This document shows, piece after piece, positions 34,919 through 44,137 of a stretch of 64,000 bases of DNA. Source of the DNA: Ignavibacteria bacterium (lineage in GTDB: Bacteria; Bacteroidota; Ignavibacteria; Ignavibacteriales; SURF-24); the NCBI GenBank assembly GCA_025612375.1, contig JAAXKN010000021.1:1-64000 (forward strand), read 5' to 3'. The notes below the pieces were generated by a model, which was not told the origin of the DNA, made no database searches, and saw only the letters and a list, made by a program, of their open reading frames with translations. The position numbers and the translations under genes were made by a program. The number at the start of each line of letters is the position of its first letter. The first letter of the stretch is position 1.

Positions 34919-36187
34919 TTAACTCTCGTGGTCCAGACCGAAAATGCTTCTTATAACATTTACCTTCATTGCCGATTCCTGCGTGTTTACACCGTTCTCC
35001 GAAATCTTCTTCAGCTCCACCGTCGGATGATGCAGTAGCTTGTTTACAATGCGCTTTGTTACCAGGTCCAGCTTCTCTGCGTCTTCGGCGCTTAACTTAT
35101 TCTTCATTTTTTCCACTTCCTCCTGGCGTATCTCTTCAAAAAGCTGCCTTAAGGATTTGATCGTTGGCGTAACTTCAAGCGAATTGTACCACCCGAAGAG
35201 GTTAACAAGCTCCTCCATAATAATTTCCTGCACCCTCGGAAGCTCGCCCTGGCGCTTTTTGACGTTCTGATCCACAATTATTTTAAGAGAATCTATGTCG
35301 TGATAGAACACATTGTCCAGCTCGCGCACCCTCGGGTCAATATCCCTCGGAATGGCAATATCCATAAAGATTGTTGAAGCATTGCTCCTTTTCTTCATGG
35401 AGCTTTTTACCTCGTCGTAGGTCAGTATCAGATCCGGCGCGCTCGTGGCGCTGATTATAATGTCATAATCCTGCAGGTATTCCCTGAAATTTGAGAAGGG
35501 GACAGTAGTGGCATGGATTAAGGAAGCCAGCTTCTCGGCTTTTGACATTGTCCTGTTTGTAACTGAAAGCCTTCCAATTCCCTTATCCCTTAAGTGCTTG
35601 GCTGCAATCTCGCCTGTCTCGCCAGTACCAATAACAAGGGCCGACTTGCGGTTAAGTCCCGAAAAAATCTTTTCAATCAGCTGCACCGCGGCATAACTGA
35701 CTGTAATTGCGCCGTCGCTTATAACCGTCTCGGTTTTTGCGCGCTTTCCTACTTTTATAGCCGAATCGAAGATCCTTCTCATTAAGAAACCCGCAAAATC
35801 AAAGTCCTCCGATATCTGGAAGGATTCCTTTACCTGTCCAAGTATCTGGTTATCGCCCAAAAGAAGCGAATCAATTCCAGCGCTGACCCTGAAAAGATGG
35901 TTTACAGCACCGCAGGAGAAGTAATTCTGGAAATTCTCCGGAGTAATTTTGCCCACGGGCTTCATTTCAATGAGGAATTTCTGAAGGTCTTTGAAGTTCG
36001 TGCGGGGATTTATAGGGAAACCGTATATTTCCGTGCGGTTGCACGTGGAAATAATAAAACCCTCGCTGAATAGGTTGCCTTTAAGCTCCTTTAGGAAAAC
36101 CTTAATTTCCTCGGTGCTCAGGTGCAGGCTCTCCCTTAATTCAACGGGCGCTGTCCTGTGATTTATGCTAACTGCTAATAAATTCAT
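34919..36187 (-). CDS. hemA: Glutamyl-tRNA reductase
   Basis: A 422-residue enzyme that reduces glutamyl-tRNA(Glu) to glutamate-1-semialdehyde with NADPH. The catalytic Cys49 lies in IISTCNRTEIYG; the N-terminal LLAVSINHRTAPVELRE and the NADPH fold VIGTGETGEIAAKHLRDKG (residues about 185-205) are intact, and GVDSLLLGDNQILGQVK-type sequence is present. It is the committed and usually regulated step of the pathway. It follows the hemX-like gene by 43 bases. Confidence 0.97.
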   Translation of the reverse strand: MNLLAVSINHRTAPVELRESLHLSTEEIKVFLKELKGNLFSEGFIISTCNRTEIYGFPINPRTNFKDLQKFLIEMKPVGKITPENFQNYFSCGAVNHLFRVSAGIDSLLLGDNQILGQVKESFQISEDFDFAGFLMRRIFDSAIKVGKRAKTETVISDGAITVSYAAVQLIEKIFSGLNRKSALVIGTGETGEIAAKHLRDKGIGRLSVTNRTMSKAEKLASLIHATTVPFSNFREYLQDYDIIISATSAPDLILTYDEVKSSMKKRSNASTIFMDIAIPRDIDPRVRELDNVFYHDIDSLKIIVDQNVKKRQGELPRVQEIIMEELVNLFGWYNSLEVTPTIKSLRQLFEEIRQEEVEKMKNKLSAEDAEKLDLVTKRIVNKLLHHPTVELKKISENGVNTQESAMKVNVIRSIFGLDHES

Positions 36188-36230
36188 AAGTAAGAATATT
36201 TGAATTCAACGTTAAATTCCGGCCTCGTCA

Positions 36231-37055
36231 TTAATAAAACGAATGAAAACTCTTTGCCAGAAAGTTTGTAAGCAGGATAGAAAAAATTGCCAGGCAGAAT
36301 CCTGCTATTGAAAAAACAATTACCTTTTTACCCCTCCATCCGCCTACGGTCTTGCTTAAAATACCCAGGCCGTACAAAACCCATACAAAGGCTGTTACAA
36401 TAAGTTTAGGATCGAACCAGTTGAAATTAGGGAACGCCGAAGGAAGCCATACGGCTCCAATGATAATTGCTATAGTAAGGAGCACAAAGCCTATTACAAC
36501 CGAGTAATAGCTTAACTGCTCAAGCTTTTCCAGACTCGGCAGACGCTCAAAAATGAGCCCGAACCTGTTAAGCTTAATCTCTTTATATAATATCCAGAAA
36601 AGCAGCCCGTAAACAGCGGAAATCGTAATGCCCGAATACCCCAGTAAAGCGCTTATTACGTGCAGACCCAGCATACGGTTGCGCAGAACCTCGCGCACCT
36701 CAATTAAATCCTGTATAAATAAAGATGAAATCAGCTGAAAAATGAGGGAAAATACTATTATAAAAAGCCCCGTACCCCTTATGTCCGTCAGAAGCTCCAG
36801 TATAAAGTAGCTGCAGCTGATGGCAAAAGCCAGCACCGTAAAAATCTCAAAAACATTAGTAATCGGGGGATGATTAAAATCTATTGTCCTGGCCAGAAGA
36901 TAAAAAGTATGAAAAATAAGGGTTACAAAGAGGAAAATTCTTTTGGAATTGGAAAATTTGTTCTTTTCCTTAACAAAGTCATACAGATAAACGAAAAATG
37001 TAAGGCTATAAAGTACAGGAAGAAGAAAATTTAGTATCTTTACTGCAGAATACAT
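36231..37055 (-). CDS. CcsA/HemX-like membrane protein
   Basis: A roughly 274-residue integral membrane protein with about eight hydrophobic segments (YSLTFFVYLYDFV, IFEIFTVLAFAISCSYFILELL, GLFIIVFSLIFQLISSLF, ISALLGYSGITISAVYGLLFWILYK, VVIGFVLLTIAIIIGAVWL). It belongs to the CcsA/CcmC/HemX fold. A HemX gene precedes or follows hemA in many Gram-positive and FCB genomes, where it limits HemA levels or aids heme export for cytochrome c. The conserved WxWD motif of true CcsA is not evident, which favours the HemX role. I use ATG 37055; a TTG 12 codons earlier is possible. It is first in the heme cluster. Confidence 0.75.
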   Translation of the reverse strand: MYSAVKILNFLLPVLYSLTFFVYLYDFVKEKNKFSNSKRIFLFVTLIFHTFYLLARTIDFNHPPITNVFEIFTVLAFAISCSYFILELLTDIRGTGLFIIVFSLIFQLISSLFIQDLIEVREVLRNRMLGLHVISALLGYSGITISAVYGLLFWILYKEIKLNRFGLIFERLPSLEKLEQLSYYSVVIGFVLLTIAIIIGAVWLPSAFPNFNWFDPKLIVTAFVWVLYGLGILSKTVGGWRGKKVIVFSIAGFCLAIFSILLTNFLAKSFHSFY

Positions 37056-37163
37056 ATGCTTTTCTATTAAAAAAGTGACTGATGGGTTCAAAAATAATAA
37101 CTATTTCCAACATACGCAACTCAAAATTAGACCCACCGGTCAGGAATCGTTCGACGTTCGACG

Positions 37164-37182
37164 TTCAACGTTCTACGTTGAA
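37164..37182. promoter_or_regulatory. 19-bp palindrome in the hemX upstream region, candidate TetR operator
   Basis: TTCAACGT-TCT-ACGTTGAA is a perfect 8-bp inverted repeat with a 3-base centre. It lies 109 bases upstream of the hemX-like ATG and 10 bases from the gmd terminator, hence in the presumed promoter region of the heme operon. Its size suits a TetR dimer. It is embedded in a copy of the heptamer repeat (37151-37180), which weakens the case. Confidence 0.4.
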
Positions 37183-37192
37183 AACATGATAC

Positions 37193-37216
37193 AAAAAAGC
37201 CCGCAAAAGCGGGCTT
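37193..37216 (-). terminator. Terminator after gmd
   Basis: AAGCCCGC-AAAA-GCGGGCTT (37197-37216). On the minus strand it is followed by UUUUUU (37198-37193). It closes the fcl-gmd transcript and insulates the heme promoter region. About 100 bases separate it from the gmd stop. Confidence 0.8.
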
Positions 37217-37230
37217 CAAATTATCTTTAC

Positions 37231-37313
37231 CGTCGGACGTCGGACCTTCTTTCCGTCGAACGTCGAACGTCGAACGTCGAACCTTCTTTCCGTTGGACGT
37301 CGGACCTTGGACC
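37231..37313. repeat. Heptamer tandem repeat arrays
   Basis: Three blocks of GTCGAAC/GTCGGAC units (about 37231-37246, 37254-37282, 37291-37313), separated by CTTTCTTTCC-type spacers. They run up to the gmd stop codon. A reverse-orientation block lies at 37151-37180. Confidence 0.75.
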
Positions 37314-38429
37314 TCAGTATCCCCGTCTTACAACTTTCTCAAAATCCGAATGTATCATCAATTTCACTAATTCTTCAAACTTCGTCCCCGGCTCCCAGCC
37401 AAGCTTTTCCTTCGCCTTTGCTGCGTTTCCAATCAGCAGTTCAACCTCTGTGGGACGGTAATACCCTGGCGAAACCTCCACAACGCACGTTCCGGGCTTC
37501 AGAATGTCGGTCTTTATCCTGGCACTCTGGTGCTTAAGCTCATGCTCCACAAGAGACATATCCACCTTCCTGATTACACCCCTTTCATTCTCCTCCTTAC
37601 CCTGCCAGTCTATCTCAATTCCAAGCTCACGGAAAGCCAGATCCGTAAACTCACGCACCATATGCGTCTCACCCGTAGCCAGCACAAAATCATCAGCCTT
37701 CTCATGCTGAAGTATACGCCACATACCCTCGCAGTACTCTGGAGCAAAACCCCAGTCGCGCTTGGCGTTCAAGTTACCCAGAATAAGCTTATCCTGGAGC
37801 CCAAGTGCAATCCTCGAGACTGCACGCGTAATCTTCCTCGTTACAAACGTCTCACCGCGCCTTGGCGACTCATGGTTAAACAAAATTCCGTTGCATGCAA
37901 ACAGGTTATAAGCCTCACGGTAATTAACAATTATCCAGTAGCCGTAGAGCTTTGCCACTCCGTAAGGGGAGCGGGGATAGAAGGGGGTCTTTTCACTCTG
38001 CGGCACTTCCTGCACCTTGCCGAACAGTTCACTCGTGGAAGCCTGATAAAACTTAACCTGACGGTCAATTCCAACCTCCCTTATTGCATCCAGGAACCTG
38101 AGAGTACCCAGGGCATCCACCTGTGCCGTATAGTCAGGAAGCTCAAAAGAGACCTTAACGTGGCTCTGAGCCGCAAGATTGTAGATTTCATCAGGACAGA
38201 TCTTCTCCAATAGGCGGTTTAAGTTACTGGTATCCACCAGGTCGCCATAGTGCAGAAAAAGAGTTTTCCCGCTGATATCGGGATTATTATAAAGATGGTC
38301 AATCCTTCCCGTATTAAAAGAACTGCTGCGTCTTATAATGCCATGGACCTCATACCCCTTTTCCAGAAGAATTTCTGTCAGGTACGATCCATCCTGTCCC
38401 GTAATGCCTGTAATGAGTGCTTTTTTCAT
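37314..38429 (-). CDS. gmd: GDP-mannose 4,6-dehydratase (copy 1)
   Basis: A 371-residue extended SDR enzyme that makes GDP-4-keto-6-deoxymannose, the first step to GDP-L-fucose. [19 protein letters not shown] is the NAD-binding motif; the active Tyr-Lys is in [15 protein letters not shown] and the Thr/Ser in [11 protein letters not shown] use the ATG at 38429, two codons inside the longest frame. It follows fcl on the same strand. A second copy at 54.0-55.1 kb, roughly 80 percent identical by eye, sits in the polysaccharide cluster; the two have diverged mostly in the last third. Confidence 0.97.
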   Translation of the reverse strand: MKKALITGITGQDGSYLTEILLEKGYEVHGIIRRSSSFNTGRIDHLYNNPDISGKTLFLHYGDLVDTSNLNRLLEKICPDEIYNLAAQSHVKVSFELPDYTAQVDALGTLRFLDAIREVGIDRQVKFYQASTSELFGKVQEVPQSEKTPFYPRSPYGVAKLYGYWIIVNYREAYNLFACNGILFNHESPRRGETFVTRKITRAVSRIALGLQDKLILGNLNAKRDWGFAPEYCEGMWRILQHEKADDFVLATGETHMVREFTDLAFRELGIEIDWQGKEENERGVIRKVDMSLVEHELKHQSARIKTDILKPGTCVVEVSPGYYRPTEVELLIGNAAKAKEKLGWEPGTKFEELVKLMIHSDFEKVVRRGY

Positions 38430-38460
38430 GTTCAATTAAAAATTAAAAATTAAAAAATAT

Positions 38461-38542
38461 TGAATAGCCACTGAATAGCCACTGAATAGCCACGAGCTTT
38501 AGCTCGTGGAACGGAATAAAAAAATATTGGGGCTTTAGCCCC
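38461..38542. repeat. Tandem 11-mers and family B hairpins between fcl and gmd
   Basis: TGAATAGCCAC is repeated three times head-to-tail (38461-38493), then CCACGAGCT-TT-AGCTCGTGG (38490-38509) and GGGGCT-TT-AGCCCC (38529-38542). A TGAATAGCCAC-like lead-in also precedes the hairpins at 31.4 and 47.1 kb, so the tandem block looks like a duplication of the element's left end. Confidence 0.75.
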
Positions 38543-38566
38543 CGATCCTCCGGGGAAAATCAAAAA

Positions 38567-39523
38567 CTAAACCCTCTCGGCCACATTCTCCAAAAACCAA
38601 TTATAAGCTTTCCCAATCCCTTCCTTCAGCCCGGTGGTGTGGTGCCATCCCATCCCGTGCAAACGGGAAATATCCATCAACTTCCTGGGTGTTCCGTCGG
38701 GCTTGGTGGAATCATATTTTATTTTGCCCTTAAACCCTATAACCTCTGCAATTGTGGAGACTAACTCTGCAATCGTCAGATCCTCTCCCGTGCCTATGTT
38801 TATGTGCGAGATCCCATTCTCATAGAGATCCTTTGCCTCCACCTTCTGCATCACGTAATAACACGCGTCTGCCAGGTCGTCAACATAAAGAAATTCTCTC
38901 TTCGGCGTTCCCGTGCCCCATACTTCCACCTCATCCTTATTACCCGCCTTTGACTCGTGGAACTTGCGGATGAGGGCCGGAAGAACATGAGAGGTCTTCA
39001 GGTCATAATTGTCAAAAGGACCGTACAGGTTCGTCGGCATAACCGATATGAAATTAGATCCGTACTGCCTGTAATAGCTCTCGCACAACTTTATGCCCGC
39101 AATCTTGGCTATCGCGTAAGGCTCATTTGTATACTCAAGAGGACCCGTAAGAAGCATCTCCTCCTTCATAGGCTGAGGCGCCATCTTGGGATAAATGCAC
39201 GAACTTCCCAGGAATAGAAGCTTTTTAGCCCCGTACTTATGTGCCGCATGAATAATATTACTCTCAATCATGAGGTTCTCATAAATAAACTGCGCGCGGA
39301 AAGTGTTGTTGGCAAGTATTCCTCCCACTTTTGCCGCCGCAACCACAACCTCTTCGGGCCTTTCCTTCTCAAAAAACTCCTCAACTTTATCCTGCCTTAT
39401 AAGATTAAGCTCACTGGAAGTCCTGGTAACAATGTTATCATAGCCTTCTGAAACAAACTTCCTGCGGATTGCCGAACCCACCATGCCGCGGTGCCCTGCA
39501 ATATAGATCTTCTTGCTCTTCAT
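38567..39523 (-). CDS. fcl: GDP-L-fucose synthase
   Basis: A 318-residue SDR epimerase/reductase that converts GDP-4-keto-6-deoxymannose to GDP-L-fucose. The NADPH motif is [15 protein letters not shown]; the catalytic triad lies in [15 protein letters not shown] and the YAIAKIAG motif (Tyr and Lys), and the C-terminal [19 protein letters not shown] is typical. It is the first gene of the fcl-gmd pair on the minus strand. The alpha-1,2-fucosyltransferase at the right end of the window would consume its product. Confidence 0.97.
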   Translation of the reverse strand: MKSKKIYIAGHRGMVGSAIRRKFVSEGYDNIVTRTSSELNLIRQDKVEEFFEKERPEEVVVAAAKVGGILANNTFRAQFIYENLMIESNIIHAAHKYGAKKLLFLGSSCIYPKMAPQPMKEEMLLTGPLEYTNEPYAIAKIAGIKLCESYYRQYGSNFISVMPTNLYGPFDNYDLKTSHVLPALIRKFHESKAGNKDEVEVWGTGTPKREFLYVDDLADACYYVMQKVEAKDLYENGISHINIGTGEDLTIAELVSTIAEVIGFKGKIKYDSTKPDGTPRKLMDISRLHGMGWHHTTGLKEGIGKAYNWFLENVAERV

Positions 39524-39770
39524 GCCAACGCCTTTAATAAATAGAAAATTAACTTAAACCAACTAACTAAATTAAAGAAATTCAAACAATCAACGCAAAC
39601 CCGTCATTAATTTTTGAATCGGCACCGAATTCTTTGTATAATTTATAGTAGGCAGCTAAACCCGCGGCCCGCACCGTGAATTGCAATTTTTATTCTGCCG
39701 GCTTTTTTTTACCTTTGCATTGATTTTTTCTACCATAACCGAAATAAGAAAAATGAAGGGAGATTGAACT

Positions 39771-40868
39771 TTGAAGAAGATCATATCAGTAGTAGGCGCA
39801 AGGCCCAATTTCATGAAAGTAGCACCGCTCCATAAAGCACTTAAGAAATATAACGGACAAATAGAACACCTGATCTGCCATACGGGACAGCATTACGACG
39901 AAAAGATGTCGAAAATATTCTTCAGCGACCTGGAGCTCCCCGTTCCTCACTTCTACCTCGGCGTCGGCTCCGGAAGCCATGCAGAACAGACAGCCCGCGT
40001 AATGGTGGAATTCGAAAAAGTGCTCCTTGAGGAAAAACCCGACCTCGTTATCGTTGTAGGCGACGTAAACTCAACCATTGCATGCAGCCTTGTGGCCTCC
40101 AAGCTCCACATTAAAGTAGCCCACGTGGAGGCCGGCTTAAGAAGCTTCGACCGCCATATGCCCGAGGAAATAAACCGCCTCCTTACAGACGCCATATCCG
40201 ACTTCCTCTTCGTAACCGAAAAAAGCGGACTGGAAAACCTCATGCGCGAAGGAGTTTCAGAAAGCAAGGTCTTCTTCACCGGCAACGTAATGATAGACAG
40301 CCTCGTAAACTACCTTCCCAAAGCCGAGTCTTCAGACATAATTGCATGCCATAACCTGGAGAAGGGGAATTACATCCTCGTCACGCTTCATCGCCCGAGC
40401 AACGTCGATTCAAAAGACTACCTGGAAGAACTCATTCACCTTTTGAATACAGTATCAGAAAAGAGGAAAGTAATATTCCCAATTCATCCCAGGACAAAAA
40501 ACAACATGCACCGCTTCGGACTAAATAACACATTAAGCAGTAATGTAATCCTTACAGATCCCATAGGCTACATAGATTTCCTAGCCTTAACAAAAAATGC
40601 GGAGCTTATAATAACAGACAGTGGCGGCATACAGGAAGAGTCGACATACCTGGGAGTCCAGTGCATAACAGTAAGAAATAATACAGAAAGGCCGGTTACA
40701 GTAGAAGTAGGCACAAACCAGCTCATAGGCACGGACCTTGAAAAAGTAGAAAAGGCCGCTCTCGAAGTCCTCTGCGGCCAAAAAAAGCAGGGTAACATTC
40801 CTGATCTCTGGGACGGCCGCGCCGCCGAAAGAATCGCCCAAATCCTCATAGAACAATTAAAAAATTAA
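39771..40868 (+). CDS. wecB: UDP-N-acetylglucosamine 2-epimerase (non-hydrolysing)
   Basis: A 365-residue enzyme of the WecB/WbpI family: IISVVGARPNFMKVAPLHKAL, HTGQHYDEKMSKIFF, VEAGLRSFDRHMPEEINRLLTD and TDSGGIQEESTYLG are all in place. It interconverts UDP-GlcNAc and UDP-ManNAc, or, as WbpI, epimerises UDP-2,3-diacetamido-glucuronate to the mannuronate. Given the WbpA/B/E/D genes 12 kb downstream, the WbpI role is plausible, but sequence alone does not decide. The start is a TTG at 39771 with GGGAG eight bases upstream; an ATG at 39753 is closed by a stop after four codons. It is divergent from fcl. Confidence 0.9.
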   Translation: MKKIISVVGARPNFMKVAPLHKALKKYNGQIEHLICHTGQHYDEKMSKIFFSDLELPVPHFYLGVGSGSHAEQTARVMVEFEKVLLEEKPDLVIVVGDVNSTIACSLVASKLHIKVAHVEAGLRSFDRHMPEEINRLLTDAISDFLFVTEKSGLENLMREGVSESKVFFTGNVMIDSLVNYLPKAESSDIIACHNLEKGNYILVTLHRPSNVDSKDYLEELIHLLNTVSEKRKVIFPIHPRTKNNMHRFGLNNTLSSNVILTDPIGYIDFLALTKNAELIITDSGGIQEESTYLGVQCITVRNNTERPVTVEVGTNQLIGTDLEKVEKAALEVLCGQKKQGNIPDLWDGRAAERIAQILIEQLKN

Positions 40869-40881
40869 TCCCTCTGAGTAC

Positions 40882-41344
40882 GGGCGCACGTCGGTGCGCC
40901 CTCGCCTCAGGCTTTAGGCCCCAACCTAATTCAGAGCTTGGAGAGGTCAGATGAAGCTGATCTGTCGCAGAGAAGGAAACCAATCCTCTTCAGAGCTTCG
41001 GAGAAGCGACTTGTCTGTAGAAAGAGGACCCACACCCTTCTTCAGAGCTTCGGAGAAGCGACTTGTCTATAGGAACCAACGTGTAAACCTCTGATACAAA
41101 TCGCCCTTCCAGGGCTCTGGAATTTTGGGGGAATCCATTCTTTCTACAAACAAATCATCCCTCCGGGATTCTATGAATATCAGCTGTATTGGCTTTATTC
41201 AATGAAAAAGAAATCTAAGTACAAGCCCCAATACCGCGTTAGCGGTAAAATATTTGTAGAAAAAGGATCCCAAAACCGCGAGAGCGGTTTTCTATCTGTA
41301 GCCCAGGGTATCAAATTCGCCGTGGCGAATGCAGACACCCTGGG
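40882..41344. repeat. Dense repeat island: families A and C
   Basis: About 790 bases without a gene. Elements: GGGCGCAC-GTCG-GTGCGCCC (40882-40901); family A units at 40995-41007 and 41047-41059 (both GCTTC-GGA-GAAGC with tail GACTTGTCTG/ATAG), inverted units at 41103-41115 (GCCCT/AGGGC) and 41157-41169 (ATCCC/GGGAT). Two ACCGC/GCGGT hairpins lie at 41233-41246 and 41273-41290. The nested family C element at 41302-41344 has outer arms CCCAGGGT/ACCCTGGG and inner arms ATTCGCC/GGCGAAT. A matching nested element is at 50203-50244. The remaining 300 bases before the next gene hold nothing I can support. Confidence 0.75.
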
Positions 41345-41657
41345 GATGCTGATTGACATAAAAAGAATAATGTATTAAATTATGCATCATCTGGAAGATA
41401 GATCTATTCATATCATACACTGCAGCGCATAAAAAAATCACTGATCTAACACTTTAGAGCCTGAACAGTTGAATGCAGCTTTCAGAACCTTTCATCCCTT
41501 AGTTTTTCATTCCGGATATGACCTCAGACAAAATAAAGAACAGGCCATACAGTCGCCTGGCCTTTCCGTTCATTCCCGGAGGATCAAAATTCCCCGGAGA
41601 TCACCCAAAGCTTAAAAAACAGGAACTATCTTCTTACACAAAAGGAGAATGCTCATC

Positions 41658-43016
41658 ATGCTCAGTGCAATACGTATTATGCCGTTATTCCCCATAATCT
41701 TCTTAATAATTCTAACTTCAGGCTGCAAGGTAAATGACCCCGAGAAACTGAAGCCAGATGGCAGCCTCATTATAAAGGCTGAAGGAGTCTCCTCAACTGA
41801 GGTCTGGATCAGAATAAAAGACGAATCTTCCGCTCCTAAGGACGTTATCTCTCTTCAAAGAGATGGCCAGGCAGTCCTTTTATTTAGCCTCAAAGGAAAA
41901 GATACACTTATATGTGAGGATTCACTTAGCCCGGGAAGGCAGTACACCTACAAGGTAGCAAGAGTTACTTCAAAAGACGCATACACTTCAGAAGAATTAA
42001 GCATAAGAACGATGGACACGACCAGCCACGACTTTCATTTCAGAACCTTCTGGGTATGCAACCGGTCCAGCAGTCTAAGGGATGTAGCCATTATAAATGA
42101 AAATGATATCTGGGCAGTAGGGGACATGTACATGAACCTCCCTGAAGGAAAAGAGGACTATGAACCTGTTGGAGCAGTGCACTGGGACGGGAAAGAGTGG
42201 AAACAGATAAAGCTTCCGGCTGTGGCATCACCTACATACAATACATTTTTAACTCCAAATGATATACTTGCATTTTCACCTAATGACATCTGGTTTGCCA
42301 ATGGAGGGGTAATCCATTTTGACGGGAAGAAAGTGACAAAATGCTACTGGATAGCAGATTTTCCGGGAAATGTTGACAATCCAGTTCTGGGAAAAGGAAA
42401 AGGGATTACAAGACTCTGGGGCACTTCATCTAATAGCATCTATGCTGCTGGCTACAAAGGAGCAATAGCCCATTTTGACGGCAAGACGTGGAAGAAGATC
42501 GACTGCAATACTGATCTGACTATACAGGATATATGGGGAAGCAAGGACCCATTAACAGGTGAAGAGGTGGTCCTCTGTGTAGCCTCAAGACTATATTCCG
42601 GCGACCTTCCCAAAGTGCTCCGGATTAAGAACGACAAGGTAACAGAGCTTTCCATAGATGGTCTCCCTCCAAGTCTCTGCTCAGTATGGTTCATGGATCT
42701 GAATAAAGTCTATATCACAGGTGACGGTCATTTCGTAAAAAACCTGAACATTGGGACTGAAAAGTGGGATTTCTTTTCAAGATCATTTACCCGGTACTGG
42801 TCGGATGCGGTAAGAGGAAATGATCTTAACGATATTGTTCTTGCCGGTGCATTCGGGGATATATGCCACTTCAACGGAAAGACATGGAAAACTTACCTCG
42901 GGAATGGGACGGAGTATATCAATGGTAGTTTGAACGGGGTGGATATAAACGGAAACACTATCTGCGCTGTTGGTACAACTGGAAGTTCTTCATTTATAGT
43001 TCTGGGGCAGAGATGA
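41658..43016 (+). CDS. Propeller-type lipoprotein of unknown function
   Basis: A 452-residue predicted lipoprotein. The start is taken at ATG 41658: AGGAG lies ten bases upstream, while the earlier ATG at 41649 is only one base from it. The signal ends in ILTSGC, a lipobox with the lipidated Cys at residue 23. A fibronectin-III-like domain follows (about 25-115), then repeated propeller blades: NDIWAVGD, NDIWFANG, NSIYAAGY and NDIVLAGAF, each paired with a W/FDGKxW-type strand (HWDGKEWKQI, HFDGKTWKKI, HFNGKTWKTY). Such proteins are common in Ignavibacteria and Bacteroidota and likely bind a surface ligand. No catalytic residue is recognised. Confidence 0.75.
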   Translation: MLSAIRIMPLFPIIFLIILTSGCKVNDPEKLKPDGSLIIKAEGVSSTEVWIRIKDESSAPKDVISLQRDGQAVLLFSLKGKDTLICEDSLSPGRQYTYKVARVTSKDAYTSEELSIRTMDTTSHDFHFRTFWVCNRSSSLRDVAIINENDIWAVGDMYMNLPEGKEDYEPVGAVHWDGKEWKQIKLPAVASPTYNTFLTPNDILAFSPNDIWFANGGVIHFDGKKVTKCYWIADFPGNVDNPVLGKGKGITRLWGTSSNSIYAAGYKGAIAHFDGKTWKKIDCNTDLTIQDIWGSKDPLTGEEVVLCVASRLYSGDLPKVLRIKNDKVTELSIDGLPPSLCSVWFMDLNKVYITGDGHFVKNLNIGTEKWDFFSRSFTRYWSDAVRGNDLNDIVLAGAFGDICHFNGKTWKTYLGNGTEYINGSLNGVDINGNTICAVGTTGSSSFIVLGQR

Positions 43017-43114
43017 TCTTAAAACAGATATTAGTCCATAATAAATTAGGAGGCAAAGCCTTCAGAAAAACAAAAACCCATTCCACCTCATCGCTCCAAT
43101 TCTTCCCATCGAAA

Positions 43115-43160
43115 GTCGAACGTCGGACCTGCTCTCCCGTCGAACGTCGAACGTCGGACC
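43115..43160. repeat. Heptamer tandem repeat near the marR stop
   Basis: Units GTCGAAC GTCGGAC, a CTGCTCTCC spacer, then GTCGAAC GTCGAAC GTCGGAC. The array touches the 3' end of the MarR gene (stop at 43160), as the 25.3 kb array touches the aldo/keto reductase stop. Confidence 0.7.
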
Positions 43161-43648
43161 TAATTCTTCCCCCTCATCCTCTCAATTAACTCCCGAATTA
43201 TTCCCGAAACGCACTCCGTATCCGCGGCTTCATACTTCTCCAGCACACACGAGTGCATATCCAGACACATCGCATTCAGATCCCTGATTAAAGGCTGACT
43301 CTTACCCGTCAGAAATACATTAATACCCCGGCGGTCATCGGGATTAATACTCCTCGTTATCAGCTTCTTCGCCTCCAGTGAGGTAATTATATGCGTTATT
43401 CTGCCCGGCGTAAGCTTCATCTCCCGCACCAGATCCTTTATACTTACAGCCTCTGCATTCCTGAAATAACAGAGAAGCTTAAATTCTGCGGGAGTAAGAC
43501 CGTTCCTTTCGGCAAAATCCAGCTCCATATTCGTGTATTCTTTAACGAGATCAAACGTCAGGTCGGCCATTGCCTGCGCCTGCCGGCTTCTGTCCTTTAA
43601 TGGGGGGTTAAAGTCAGATGGGATTGGTTTTTTTTTAAGTTGTTCCAT
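43160..43648 (-). CDS. MarR-family transcriptional regulator
   Basis: A 162-residue winged-helix regulator: LTPAEFKLLCYFRNAEAVSIKDLV, then MKLTPGRITHIITSLEAKKLITRSINPDDRRGINVFLT, the recognition helix and wing with the DxRxxxxxLT signature. MarR proteins are dimeric repressors released by small phenolic or oxidative signals. It sits alone with no adjacent efflux gene in the same orientation. A 17-bp inverted repeat lies 42 bases upstream and is a candidate autoregulatory site. Confidence 0.92.
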   Translation of the reverse strand: MEQLKKKPIPSDFNPPLKDRSRQAQAMADLTFDLVKEYTNMELDFAERNGLTPAEFKLLCYFRNAEAVSIKDLVREMKLTPGRITHIITSLEAKKLITRSINPDDRRGINVFLTGKSQPLIRDLNAMCLDMHSCVLEKYEAADTECVSGIIRELIERMRGKN

Positions 43649-43689
43649 TATTTTCCAGAGGATAAAATCTTACTTTACAAAATAAATTA

Positions 43690-43706
43690 TTTTATCGCTG
43701 ATAAAA
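43690..43706. promoter_or_regulatory. TTTTATCGCTGATAAAA palindrome upstream of marR
   Basis: A perfect 7-bp inverted repeat with a GCT centre, beginning 42 bases before the MarR start codon. MarR dimers bind near-palindromes of 16-20 bp overlapping their own promoter, so this is a candidate operator. No biochemical support is visible. Confidence 0.45.
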
Positions 43707-44137
43707 CTAAAAACTTAAACTGAAAAAGCCAAAAGAAAAATAAAATTAAATATTTTTTGCTAAAAACCTAAATATCTGAATTATATTCACTCACCACCCG
43801 GAATGATATCAGTGATTTCAGGAAATGGTGAATTATACTGAATTTGTCATTACTGAACTATGGGAGTGATTGCCCGCCTGGAGCACAGGATCCCTCTGCT
43901 TGGTATGATATCCCAAACAATTTCGGAACCCTGCGAGCAGGATTCTATGATAATTGAATTTGTAAAAAAAATGATATAAATTGACCGGGAAAGTTTTGTA
44001 ATAAGATTTCTAAATACCTCGGCACAAGAGTGGAAAACTGGAATAAAACAAATTATACGCGCTGGAAGGAATGAGTGTGGGTGAAATAATATCGGGACTT
44101 TTTAATGAACCAAATAATAGTTAAATTTGAGTAAAGA
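43707..44137. other. Gene-free stretch with a degenerate hairpin
   Basis: No gene is seen. A CCTGC/GCAGG hairpin followed by ATTCTATGAT (about 43931-43950) resembles an inverted family A unit, whose right flank at 9910 and 41167 also reads GGATTCTATRA. The rest is AT-rich and may hold the promoters of the MarR gene (left) and the GNAT-like gene (right). Confidence 0.4.
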
